Assembly (NCBI GenBank): GCA_002786065.1
Contig: NHNY01000025.1
Location: forward strand, 62,001-126,000
Source: Microcyclospora pomicola
Lineage: Eukaryota > Ascomycota > Dothideomycetes > Capnodiales
Length of the DNA: 64,000 nucleotides
Reading direction: 5' to 3'
Positions 32,833 through 42,073 of this stretch are shown one piece after another. Made by a program: the position numbers and the translations under genes. The notes under the pieces are model-generated. The model was given only the letters and a program-made list of their open reading frames with translations. It was not told where the DNA came from and ran no database searches. The first letter of the stretch is position 1; each line of letters begins with the position of its first letter.

Positions 32833-33512
32833 ACACGGAATGCGGATAATGCCTCTGAGCACAGGTCACATCTTCAGCCTTCGACTGTTGGCCTCTGCCA
32901 TATGTGGACAAAGTGATGACGGATCTATGGCGACATATCTTGGACTAGAGTTCTCACACAGCTGTGTGTGCAGTCACGCGACAAATACATGCTTGATGAC
33001 ATATACTTCTCAGGTACTCAATACTCAGGATATCATGATTTTACGCATACCCGCAAACGAATTTTGTCACGAATGCCACAGAGAGGAACGAAAACCTTGC
33101 ATGTACAAATGATCCGATGACTTGCTACAATCTTGCTCAACTGTTGCCTGACCATTTACACATGTAATGTACCTCATCTCTCTGCTGTTCATTGCCCAGC
33201 CTTTCATACTTCAAGCTATGCACACTACGGCCAAGTCCTGGTTGTGTCGGCCATGATTCGCCATGTGCTATGTTGTATCGGACGCACTTCATTTCTGTGC
33301 TGCACGCCACATCCCCCATTCATCACGACCTCTCAGGTAGAAATGTTACTTTTGGTAACAGGAGTTCTGCGCATGCAGTCGAGACCGACACTCCAGTGCA
33401 GATCATAAGAAACATGAAGCTCTGCTACGACAGCCATTGCACTTCACCGTTCGTGGCACGGACAATCCGCCGTACTAGCCATCCAAACAACCGAATAAAA
33501 ATCGCGCGACAC
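32833..33512. other. Convergent intergenic region
   Basis: Between the transcription factor and the GFA-domain gene. The open frame that enters it from the right on the plus strand is antisense to GFA-domain coding sequence and is not a gene. Confidence 0.5.
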
Positions 33513-34106
33513 CTAAACCTCCTTTCCCAAGCTTTCCTCTCCCTCTGCAAGCTTCATCATAGCCTCCTCGAACCCTTTGCCCGGAAACCGGTCAAACACC
33601 ACCCCCCTTTCCGCCTCCTCCACCAGCCACTCCGGCCCCATCCACCCAGCCTTCTGACTCGCGAAGATATGCCGCGAAACGCGCAACGCAGCGCAGACTT
33701 CGGCGTCGCCCGCGTAACTCTCCTCGTCGACGCTGCCGAGGCTGATGGCGACGTTGCGCGCGGCATCGAGGTGGTAGCGCATGGTGAGCCAGCTGTGACA
33801 GGAGGCGCAGCGGCCGCGGACGGCGTGGGGGCTGAGGCGGACGAGGGCGAGACCGGGGACGGTGTCGAGGGGGAGCGGGAGGGAAGGGGCGGAAGGGTGC
33901 TGGGCGTCGAAGAAGAGGACGCTGGAGGGGGGGATGTCGAAGTAGGCTTGGAAGGCGCCGCCGCTAAGTTTGCGGCAGGGATGGCAGTGGCAGGCGTTGG
34001 CGGCGGTGGGGAGGGAGGTGATGTGGTATGTCAGGCGAGAACAGGCGCAGGAGCCTTTGAGGAGGACTTTGGGGTTGGTGGTGGTGGTGGTGGAGGGGGT
34101 TGCCAT
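33513..34106 (-). CDS. GFA/CENP-V domain zinc protein (glutathione-dependent formaldehyde-activating enzyme-like)
   Basis: Single exon, 197 residues. The GFA domain fills the protein from residue 15: first zinc site C20-A-C22, second site HC-H-P-C around C39, C41 and C44, and the closing pair C100-A-S-C103. The family includes bacterial Gfa, proposed to speed S-hydroxymethylglutathione formation, and many fungal proteins of unproven activity. The N-terminus has a short Thr run encoded by a GGT/ACC microsatellite and may vary among strains. The gene lies 195 bp upstream of no other start: the next minus-strand gene ends just to its right, so its promoter must be very compact or overlap that gene's 3' UTR. 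G+C and codon use are high in this stretch. Confidence 0.88.
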   Translation of the reverse strand: MATPSTTTTTNPKVLLKGSCACSRLTYHITSLPTAANACHCHPCRKLSGGAFQAYFDIPPSSVLFFDAQHPSAPSLPLPLDTVPGLALVRLSPHAVRGRCASCHSWLTMRYHLDAARNVAISLGSVDEESYAGDAEVCAALRVSRHIFASQKAGWMGPEWLVEEAERGVVFDRFPGKGFEEAMMKLAEGEESLGKEV

Positions 34107-34301
34107 GGGAGTGGTGTGTTTACAGTGGGTTTCACGCGAAGCACGTTGGAGGTCGAAGAATCGCTTTTCGTACCTGTTCTACCTGTTATATTTGTTCGTA
34201 CTGTAGTAAGTTCATACCAAAAGCATACGGCCTCTGCTTTGGTTCTATCCAATCATCATCATTGTGCTTCTCGAGGCAGACCGCCATTCACGTCATCATT
34301 A

Positions 34302-35497
34302 CTAAGCAGTGTAAGCAGTCGCCTGTGCGGTCGATGTGCTCGTCGTCGTGGTCGAGGTTGTGTCGTAAATCGGGGTCGTGATGCCCGCGGAGTTCGTCCC
34401 GCTGCATACACAGCCCTGAGCGAGGGTGGCGATGCTCGTGACTGGCGGGGCAGCGCAATGCGTGCTGGTCGTGTATGGTGCAGAGCTCGAAGCTGGAGCA
34501 TCCGATGCTGGGAGCACTTGCGCCTTGACAAGCACCGGGATGATTGCACCCGTGCTCAAGCTGAACACTTGGTGGCCGAGTACGCGCAAAATGCTAGCAA
34601 TCTCGCCACTGTGGGAGGTGATGGAGAGCCAGGTGTGGGCATCTGATGAGAAGATCTCGTCCAACACGGTCTTGGATCGCTGGTCCTGGGCTGCACTCGT
34701 CTCAGCGGTGACACCATTCCACAGCTCGTCGTCTTGAGTGAAGCCAGCCTCGATGTTCCATGATGGGAAGAGATGATGAATGTAGTCCTTGGTGCCGCGG
34801 TGGTCGCAAGTGTGGATCGAAATGCCTTCGCGGAGAAGCTCCTTGACGGTGGGTACGAATGGGTAGTACGCTGGAAGGGGCAGACCAGCGAAGGTAAGGT
34901 TGGCAGTCCTCAGACAGCGAGTCAGAGGAGAGGTGTAGTAGGACTGAGGGTATGGGATGTGTTGGTTGGTGATCTCGCTCTGCCAGAACGCGTTCGCTTT
35001 CAAAGCTTGAGCGACACCGTTCGGGGTCAGATCAGCATCTTCCCAGTTGTTGGTTGCGTTCCCGTTGAGTTCAGCCCAGTAGCAGTTCCAGCCCGGCGTG
35101 CCATAATATGTCTGGGCAGCGTTGTGGTATCCCTCTCCATGTCTTCCCATGAACAGGACCTTGTAGACGGTGTTCAAGGGTGCCTCGGCATTGAGAACCG
35201 TGACCAGGCGCTCGAAGCGCTGCCATTGGGTCAAGCCGTCAGTCAGGACACTGTCGGTAGAGTAGGTGCGGTTGATCAGACCGAAGTTGGTCGTACTCTG
35301 TACAATGTCTCAGTATATGCAGTCCTCCGCTTTAGTCCACCAATACTCACGTAATCAAACGTCGACGCAACGGTGCTCGCATTGTCCTGCAGAAAGTATC
35401 CGGTGACTGTGGAGTAGTTGACATATCCCAAAGAAGATGAGACGAGCAGAGGGGTTGCTGCCGCCGTGGCAGCGAAGAGGGCGATGGAGCTCAACAT
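34302..35497 (-). CDS. Secreted histidine phosphatase (phosphoglycerate-mutase-like, Pmu1-related)
   Basis: Two exons, 35351-35497 and 34302-35297, encode 380 residues. The 53-nt intron uses GTGAGT and TGTACAG and joins in phase 0 (TFDY then STTNFGLINR). The N-terminus is a signal peptide of about 20 residues. The catalytic RHG motif is in KVLFMGRHGEGYHN, followed by DADLTPNGVAQA (typical second-helix motif), PLTRCLRTANLTF, and the second catalytic His in LSITSHSGEIASIL. The family hydrolyses phosphate esters through a phosphohistidine. After residue 305 the protein becomes Ser/Thr/Ala-rich and ends in a threonine-serine tract, which may be O-glycosylated. The substrate is unknown. Confidence 0.88.
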
Positions 35498-35996
35498 GCT
35501 GACAGTAGTGGCGCCGCTGTCTGTGTCGTGCTGATGTGGGAGGACTGAGGAGTGTGAGGAGGTGCAAGAAGCAACTGGGAGATACGGGAAAATATACTGA
35601 GCCTTGTCGACCTACGTGATTCTAGATGCCATGTCGCCAGTACCGGCGTGTCTGCCGCGTCGAGGGCAGAGTCGATGTCGCTGGGTTAGAGTTCTACTCA
35701 TGCGAGAGCCTCAACCAGCAGCATCAACTTCCCATGCCACGTGCGACCAACGTGCGCGGTAGCCTCCTCCAATCAAGCGCCGCCTCCATTAGTTTTTGCC
35801 GACTACACTCTAACAGATGGAGGATTTCGTTTATGGGTAGAACACCGACGATGTGCGAAATGCATCTTCCGGATATCCATGTCTCTTGCAGTCGTGTGGT
35901 GTAAGGAAACTGAAGTTCGGATGCAGTAACACAGAATAATAGCTTGGAAAGTGCAGGAGCCGGGTATCTGATATGTCTACAGTATGTACGCCAGCC
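35498..35996. other. Intergenic region between two minus-strand genes
   Basis: It holds the promoter of the histidine phosphatase gene and the 3' flank of PSD1. No other signal was seen. Confidence 0.5.
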
Positions 35997-37739
35997 TCAA
36001 ACCCTTCGAACGTCCTCCTCCTCGTCAATCACCACTCCCAGTCTCTCGCCGACTCTTACCTTCTGGCCCTTTTCGATATTCCACCGCCAGCCCCCTACGC
36101 GACCGTTGCCACCTTCCCCTTCGTTGCCGGCGCCGCTCATGCCCCAGCCCTCGTCTAGACTAGGCCGCCTACCTTTTGGCGCCTCAAACACCATGACGAT
36201 TGTGCTGCCTAGCTGAAAGCCACCCATCTCCTCGCCTTTCTGGAGCGCATGACCACCGAGGACTGGCGATGCGGAGGAGTATGTCGCTTCAGCGTAGCCG
36301 GAGTATGGTTCGCCACGTTCGGCAGCTTTCTCGGCAGCACGGTCCGCGAGAGTATCGGTAAGCAGTGAGTTGGTGCGCAACTCGCGATCAAAGTTGATGA
36401 TGATCGAGCCGACGTTGGTTGCGCCAACCGGGGTGTAGGAAAAGAAGCCATGCCGCCACCGCCCCAAGAGCACGACGCGCTCGTTCAGTGTGAACAGTCC
36501 GGGTAATGTGCGCACCAGATAAGGTGAGACGGAAAATAGCTCGCCTGCGAAATGGCGGCGAGAGTCTACTACCCAGCTGCAGGGCGAATGGAACCGATGG
36601 TAGTCGCCCGGCGCTAGGTAAATAACGCAGTAATACAGTGCCGTCGGGTCAGTCGCCTTTTCGGCTTCGGAAGAGGTATTGCTCGAGGATGCGGGAGATT
36701 TCGCACGAGGCCATAGCCATTTCCTAAGGCCGCCAGGTGAGGAAGCTAGATCTTTGGCGACTTCTGCTTCGGATGATGCTTGCGATCTCGTCGACTGGTC
36801 TGATGGCAAGTCTGCATCAGTCTGGCCTTTGGTGCCTTTCCGTGGACGGTCACCTGGCGATGAGCCAGAAAAGAGGTTGGGTAGGGTATAAGAAATGCCA
36901 TTCACCTGAGCGAACTCCTCGTCGGCACGAATTGATTCGGACTTATCCTCCAATGTTTCTCTTCTGGACGAAGGCTGTGGAGATCCAGGCATGTTCTGGC
37001 GGTTTGTCTCCGGTCTTGTATTCTTGCTCCCTTTTTGCGTGCCCAGCAACGCATCGACGCTGTATGTCACTCCCTTGACCTGCTCCACCTCTCCACTTTC
37101 AATGTACCCGAATTGCACCACTTTTCCATCTGCTGGACTAACCAGCGCGTTGGGGTTGGGATCAATCGGTCGAACGCCAGGTTTCAGGGTCCGGTAGAAA
37201 AACTGCGATAGGTTTTTGTATGTATGTAAATCATCCTCGCTGACCTCGTCGAAGTTCACGCCAAACACCCAGCCGTACAATTTGAAACCAGGGACTCGCA
37301 GGTAGTATGGGATCTCAATACTGTTGAACCAGCCCCACCATCTGCTCAGCGCCTTGAGCGGAATGGTAGACATGATCTGAACAGACCACGGACCAGACGG
37401 CCTGATTCGTGGTCGTTTCTTGGGGTGTAGGGGTCCTTCATCCTCCGCGTCCGGATCTTGCGAGCGCCACAGCTCCTCGTCTCGTTTCCGTCGTTCGCGT
37501 ACATTGATGCGGTAGAATTGGAAGGCTCCTAGGAATGCTACGCCGAGAGCGATCGGGATAGGCTGCCAGTAGCTGCTGGATGAGGATTTGCCATCCGACG
37601 AGGGTTCGCTAGCTGGGTCTTTACGGTTGCGTGACGAGTTCTGAAATCTTCGAGCGTGTGTCCGTACCGCGGGTCTATGTACTGATTGTGGACATGGTCT
37701 TGACCGCAGCAAGAGCCGATGTGCTGTTGTCGTCCTCAT
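35997..37739 (-). CDS. PSD1: Mitochondrial phosphatidylserine decarboxylase
   Basis: Single exon, 580 residues from the ATG at 37739, which opens a mitochondrial presequence (Arg-rich, few acids, about 40 residues). A transmembrane helix follows at about 59-78 (PIPIALGVAFLGAFQFY). The catalytic domain has SPADGK with Asp204, YHRFHSP near 380-386, and the self-cleaving LGST motif at 510-513, which yields the pyruvoyl group on Ser512. The enzyme makes phosphatidylethanolamine from phosphatidylserine at the inner membrane. An insert of about 130 residues (233-364) interrupts the beta chain. It is Ser/Lys-rich and seems to repeat a preceding segment (VKGVTYSVDALLG against VNGISYTLPNLFSG). It shares a divergent promoter with the Usa1-like gene. 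Confidence 0.95.
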   Translation of the reverse strand: MRTTTAHRLLLRSRPCPQSVHRPAVRTHARRFQNSSRNRKDPASEPSSDGKSSSSSYWQPIPIALGVAFLGAFQFYRINVRERRKRDEELWRSQDPDAEDEGPLHPKKRPRIRPSGPWSVQIMSTIPLKALSRWWGWFNSIEIPYYLRVPGFKLYGWVFGVNFDEVSEDDLHTYKNLSQFFYRTLKPGVRPIDPNPNALVSPADGKVVQFGYIESGEVEQVKGVTYSVDALLGTQKGSKNTRPETNRQNMPGSPQPSSRRETLEDKSESIRADEEFAQVNGISYTLPNLFSGSSPGDRPRKGTKGQTDADLPSDQSTRSQASSEAEVAKDLASSPGGLRKWLWPRAKSPASSSNTSSEAEKATDPTALYYCVIYLAPGDYHRFHSPCSWVVDSRRHFAGELFSVSPYLVRTLPGLFTLNERVVLLGRWRHGFFSYTPVGATNVGSIIINFDRELRTNSLLTDTLADRAAEKAAERGEPYSGYAEATYSSASPVLGGHALQKGEEMGGFQLGSTIVMVFEAPKGRRPSLDEGWGMSGAGNEGEGGNGRVGGWRWNIEKGQKVRVGERLGVVIDEEEDVRRV

Positions 37740-38448
37740 TGCATGTCTTGCTCTAGCGAAGTCACAGCAATCAAAGCCAGACTGGAGCAATTACAAGATC
37801 GCGGCGATGTCGTCACATGAATTTGCAAGTTGCCATGCATATGACTAGCGTCCATATATTCTTTAGATTACATGTACAACATTTCCCGTCTAGCTATTGA
37901 TGATCTTGCAAGAGCTCGAGGTCTTCGTAATAGGAGACCGACTTGATCAGAGGAATTCAAACACGAGTGCGCAGTTACGCCATGTGAGAGCATTGATAGA
38001 ACATGGGACATCGTACTGTTCGTACTGAGCTTGAGAGCATCTCAGCGCGTTCCCACCAAACAGCTATACCGCATGGAGTTCTAGGATGGCGAGAATGCCC
38101 TACCATATCAAATTGCGAGACGCCGTGAGGAGCATATAAAGCATCATCGTTGAGGGTCCATACGCAAGTGATTGTTGATAACATGCATATGTGATAACTA
38201 CGGCGACTAGATCAGTGACGGGATCGGCTTTCCATGACATATCCGCGGCTGACTACTGCGTGGCGCTTAACTTTGCGTGAGGCGTGCGGCTCTTTGGCAC
38301 ATGTTTGTCATTGTGAACAGCTGGCGAGCCGTTTGCTCACGACGAGAACTACATACATGTACATACATCACAGCTCTATTTGAACAGCAACGCACCTCCT
38401 TCGACTCCCACCTCTGGACATGTTTGATCTCGACCATCAGAATTGAGC
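37740..38448. other. Divergent promoter region PSD1 / Usa1-like
   Basis: About 710 bp. Apart from the tiny upstream ORF listed separately, nothing coding was found. Confidence 0.5.
38420..38446 (+). promoter_or_regulatory. Eight-codon upstream ORF ahead of the Usa1-like start
   Basis: ATG at 38420 is followed by seven sense codons and TGA at 38444-38446; the main ATG begins two bases later at 38449. Such spacing could allow termination-reinitiation control. It matters only if the mRNA starts upstream of 38420. Confidence 0.4.
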
Positions 38449-40776
38449 ATGGCGCCTCCTCCCGACCCTCCCTCCATCATCATTCTTCGCATCAAAGTCC
38501 CGCCGGGTTCTGTGGCAGGGAATGGGCATGATGTGTTCGACCTCGGTGAAGTTCCAACGGCAGCGACAGTAGGCCGCCTTCGTCAGAATATCGAACGTGC
38601 GTTGCCCTCGCATCCGGCTCCAGCGAACCAGCGCTTGTTATATGCCGGACGAGCTTTGGTGGACAATGAGCAGACGATTGCAGAAGCACTCAATACAAGA
38701 CGCGATCCAGGTCAAAGTGAATATGTGGTTCACTTGTTGGTGAAAGGTGAAGGAACTCATGCTTCCCATCCGGCTACAAACACGAGTGCGGCGAATGTTC
38801 CACCATCAGTGACGCCAAATGGAGCGAGTTTACCGCAGCCACCGGGCATTGCTCCCGCGAACACCCATGTCCATCATCACCACCCGAATCAACATCTAGC
38901 CCACGCTCAAGCACATGCGCAGGCATTGGCACAACACCACGCTAGACAGGCTGCCCAGCAGCAGGCCCTGTTCGAAGCCAGCAGACAGAGTACAGGCATC
39001 AACCTACCACAGCCGTTGCAACAAATGCCCCAGCTTCATCCGCGGGGGCCCCTCTTCCCTCCTCAAGCACCGGGGCTTCCTGCTTTACAGAATTTACCCG
39101 GTATGATGAACCCACCAAGATCACCCCAGGCGCAGAGAACCGAGTCAAGTCCATCGCCTGCAACTTCACACACATCGGTACCTCCTGGACTAGCTGAAGC
39201 AGATCTGACTCATCCAACAACGCAAGCAGCGACGCAAACATCTGCAGCACAGCCACTTTCTCAAGGCCTTCCTCGGGTCCCTCAACATGCTCCTCTCAGG
39301 CCAGTCAGTGGCCAAGGCTTTCACCTCCAAGGCATTGGCCCCAATGGCCAGCATTTCCAAGTCCATCAACAAACGTTGAACTTCCCTGGGCATGTAGATC
39401 CACAGCGCTTGTTTGGATTAATGGGTCGTCCGGCGGCTCCTGCGCCTGCCATGCCTTCAGCACTTGATCGCGCGAGGGAGAACATGGTAGAGATCCAACG
39501 CATGCTAGATGAGATGCGTGGTGACCAAGGCGCCACTGAAGAAGAGCGGGCTTTGATTCAAAACTTACAGGACCGCGCAACAAATGTGCACCGCTACATC
39601 GATCCGCTGGGATTAGGTGCCACGCCGCCTGGACGTAGCGGCAGAAATCCTGCACCTCCAGAGGCACAAAATTCCGCCAGCCCGGGTTCAAATCCGTTCT
39701 CCAACATTCCCACGCCACCAACGAACCATGCCATCAACCATGACAGTCTCCTTTCTAGACTTCCACCGATCGGATTAGCCATACCCTCGCGACATTCCCC
39801 TCGCCCTGCGCAACCCGCAGATGTGACTTGCTATCTGTTGTCTTCACCACAAGGACCACAAGCTCTGCTATTCTCACCCGAACATGGGACGTATCAAGGT
39901 CGCTTCCAGAATCAACACCTTCACGCATATCCAACACCAACTACCTCACAAGCGCAGCAGCCGCCAACCCCAGCCGCTAACAACGCACAGCAAGCATTGC
40001 AGCTCGCCCCACTGGAGGGCGCTGTAAACGGAGTGGCGAACCCCCCTCCAGATGCTGTAGCCGCAGCGGTAGCCCAACAAGCTCAAGCTCGTGCCGCGGA
40101 GAACGCGAATCCATTGCAGGCCCTCCTTGGACACTTCTGGCTTCTACTACGACTACTCATCTTCGCTTATTTCTTGCTAGGCAGTAACATGGGCTGGAGA
40201 AGACCTTTGGCTCTTGCGCTAATCGGACTCGGTTTCTGGATGGTTAGGATGGGCTTGTTCGGGGACGGCGGCGTCGCTCGCCGATGGTGGGATGGCATAG
40301 TTGCGATCCGACCGGTGCCAGGGGCGCAGCGTAACGAGCCGGCCCCTGAGGGTGACAACCAGGCACGGCAGGCGGGAGCCGCCTTCCCCACACCTGAGCA
40401 AGTCGCACAACGCCTGTTAGATGCGCAGAACGAACAGAACCGCGACCGCATCCAGAGACTTCGCGAGCTTGTGCGACCGGTGGAACGGGTGCTGGCGTTG
40501 TTCATCGCGAGCTTGTGGCCTGGAGTTGGCGAGGAGCGCGTGCGATTGCAGGAGGCGGAAGAGAGGCGGGCGCGGGAAGAGGAGGTGGAGAGGAACCGGT
40601 TGGCGGTGGAAGCGCGTGAAGCTGAGGCTAGGCAGAAGGCAGAAGAAGAAGTGGGGATGGAGGAGGCAGAAAAGGGGGAGACGGCAGGTGAGGGCAGTGT
40701 CGCAGCAGTAGCAGCAGCGACTCAGGTGGGTGAATTGCCCGCTGATGATGCTAGCGAGAGTAAAAAGGATAGATGA
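38449..40776 (+). CDS. Usa1/Herp-like ubiquitin-like-domain ERAD membrane protein
   Basis: Single exon, 775 residues. An N-terminal ubiquitin-like domain spans about residues 8-95 (ILRIKVPPGS, RLRQNIERALPSHPAPANQRLLYAGR). A long Gln/His/Pro-rich linker follows to about 540. Two hydrophobic segments near 560-605 (GHFWLLLRLLIFAYFLLGS and RRPLALALIGLGFWMVRMG) form a hairpin, and the tail is charged and probably cytosolic (Glu/Arg-rich helix). This arrangement matches yeast Usa1 and animal HERPUD1, which scaffold the Hrd1 ubiquitin ligase in endoplasmic-reticulum-associated degradation. The assignment rests on domain order, not close identity; a Dsc-complex subunit is the main alternative. The first in-frame ATG is 38449. 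Confidence 0.7.
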   Translation: MAPPPDPPSIIILRIKVPPGSVAGNGHDVFDLGEVPTAATVGRLRQNIERALPSHPAPANQRLLYAGRALVDNEQTIAEALNTRRDPGQSEYVVHLLVKGEGTHASHPATNTSAANVPPSVTPNGASLPQPPGIAPANTHVHHHHPNQHLAHAQAHAQALAQHHARQAAQQQALFEASRQSTGINLPQPLQQMPQLHPRGPLFPPQAPGLPALQNLPGMMNPPRSPQAQRTESSPSPATSHTSVPPGLAEADLTHPTTQAATQTSAAQPLSQGLPRVPQHAPLRPVSGQGFHLQGIGPNGQHFQVHQQTLNFPGHVDPQRLFGLMGRPAAPAPAMPSALDRARENMVEIQRMLDEMRGDQGATEEERALIQNLQDRATNVHRYIDPLGLGATPPGRSGRNPAPPEAQNSASPGSNPFSNIPTPPTNHAINHDSLLSRLPPIGLAIPSRHSPRPAQPADVTCYLLSSPQGPQALLFSPEHGTYQGRFQNQHLHAYPTPTTSQAQQPPTPAANNAQQALQLAPLEGAVNGVANPPPDAVAAAVAQQAQARAAENANPLQALLGHFWLLLRLLIFAYFLLGSNMGWRRPLALALIGLGFWMVRMGLFGDGGVARRWWDGIVAIRPVPGAQRNEPAPEGDNQARQAGAAFPTPEQVAQRLLDAQNEQNRDRIQRLRELVRPVERVLALFIASLWPGVGEERVRLQEAEERRAREEEVERNRLAVEAREAEARQKAEEEVGMEEAEKGETAGEGSVAAVAAATQVGELPADDASESKKDR

Positions 40777-41276
40777 GCATAGTGAGAGCCCAACCTACAT
40801 ATGCTTCGATACCTTCTTGCAGTTTTGTACGAGGTCGACGGCTGTACGGACCTTTGAAGTCCATGCCAGACCACACTTTGCCTCTCTCAATTCTGCAGGT
40901 GGACTTGAATCGGCTCATTGCGCTCTCAATGCACATATCAAGTACGTATTGCATCAATGCGACCAGATCATGCAACAGCAATATGCCTCCCACGACTTCG
41001 TCAGGTACCTTGGTCTTCGGAGTGGTGTAGCAATAGAATGCCTCCTCGCCATTAATAGCTTCCGGCTCCTGTATGTATCGTCGACGCACACTTCTTGCCT
41101 CTCAATCAAGATCTTGCAAGGCCAACAGAGCGCCACGAAACACGTACTCGACGATCGAATCAATACAGACGTGATAATACCACTAATGAATAATATCAGC
41201 AATCGAGCACGGCGCTCACAAGGACGAATGGAAGGTGGATGGATGATGTCTGAAGATCGATCAAACACTGCACGTG
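40777..41276. other. Intergenic region downstream of the Usa1-like gene
   Basis: The frames here overlap on both strands and look like shadows. They include a 212-codon minus-strand frame at 40954-41592 with no domain and biased composition. Confidence 0.45.
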
Positions 41277-41447
41277 CTACGGGATGTAGTTCCGGTCCTC
41301 CGGATCGTGCGGCTCGGGAAGATACATTGACATCACTGCATCTTCTGCTACAGTGACTACATAGCGGATCAATAAACTTATCACGCCTACATACAGTACC
41401 TTGTTGCTCTCGACGTAACCAGCATTCCAAATACCTCTTTCGATCAT
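41277..41447 (-). CDS. Candidate 56-residue single-pass membrane micro-ORF
   Basis: The frame reads MIERGIWNAGYVESNK, then a hydrophobic stretch (VLYVGVISLLIRYVVTV), and ends PEPHDPEDRNYIP. The alternation of a polar N-terminus, one membrane-length helix and an acidic/proline tail looks protein-like, unlike the competing frames. The start context is weak (T at -3) and no homologue is recognised. It may be the last exon of a larger gene: the frame stays open for about 15 more codons upstream of the ATG, to a possible acceptor near 41484. Alternatively it is chance. Confidence 0.35.
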   Translation of the reverse strand: MIERGIWNAGYVESNKVLYVGVISLLIRYVVTVAEDAVMSMYLPEPHDPEDRNYIP

Positions 41448-42073
41448 GTAAGACACCGTGATTTGGGGACTGCCGCGGGCACAGCAAAGTATCTACAGCT
41501 GTCTTACGCTCAAAGACGGAGGCTGTCTGAGGGACCCAAAGATGCCTTGTTAACAGGCCGCGGAGCTGGACAGAGAGGATTGTCATATACACACCTCATC
41601 TCAAGAGAGACAGCTGCAAACCATCGACCGTGAGCCCGGATTCCTAGTCGCCGCAAGTGAAGATCAGCCGTGAGGATTGCCAATCCCGGCATCGAAGCGT
41701 CAACCTTGTCTCCGCAAGATTGCCAGATCGGTCGAACAAGAATGGGCCCTTTCGTCACCTGCGTCCGGCTCGAACCCAACGTCATTTCAACTCACTCGAC
41801 TCCAGCACCTCACTTGTGCAATGCCGTCGTTGGGAGAATAACCTTTGCGATGCACGGGTGAGACCCCTGCGTTGGTTCATACATGTACCTTGCGGTATTA
41901 GACATCATCATCATCGTATCCGTCGACCTCTCGGCATTACGTCCGACTGAGAAAGTATTGGCTTGGACCATAGCCATTTGATGTATAATTGAACCCATCC
42001 AGGTAGGCTCCTCTCTTTCTTCTGTTTTTTGTCTTCTCTCAAGTATTGTCTTGATATCTTTGAATCCTTAATC
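41448..42073. other. Upstream region of the alpha/beta hydrolase
   Basis: The last 60 bases before the hydrolase ATG are strongly pyrimidine-rich on the coding strand (about 42007-42055), a feature of many well-expressed genes in filamentous fungi. Nothing else was recognised. Confidence 0.5.

Noticed and set aside
33192-34646. A 484-codon plus-strand open frame
   Set aside because: It is antisense to the GFA-domain gene and to the end of the histidine phosphatase gene. Both antisense partners have clear families, while this frame is low-complexity Gly/Val/Arg and arises from GC-rich codon use.
39676-39700. T-arm-like CGGGTTCAAATCC inside the Usa1-like gene
   Set aside because: It lies in continuous coding sequence (SPGSNPFSN) and has no other tRNA parts.
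40954-41592. A 212-codon minus-strand frame
   Set aside because: No domain, Arg/Cys-biased composition, and it overlaps the more protein-like micro-ORF frame.
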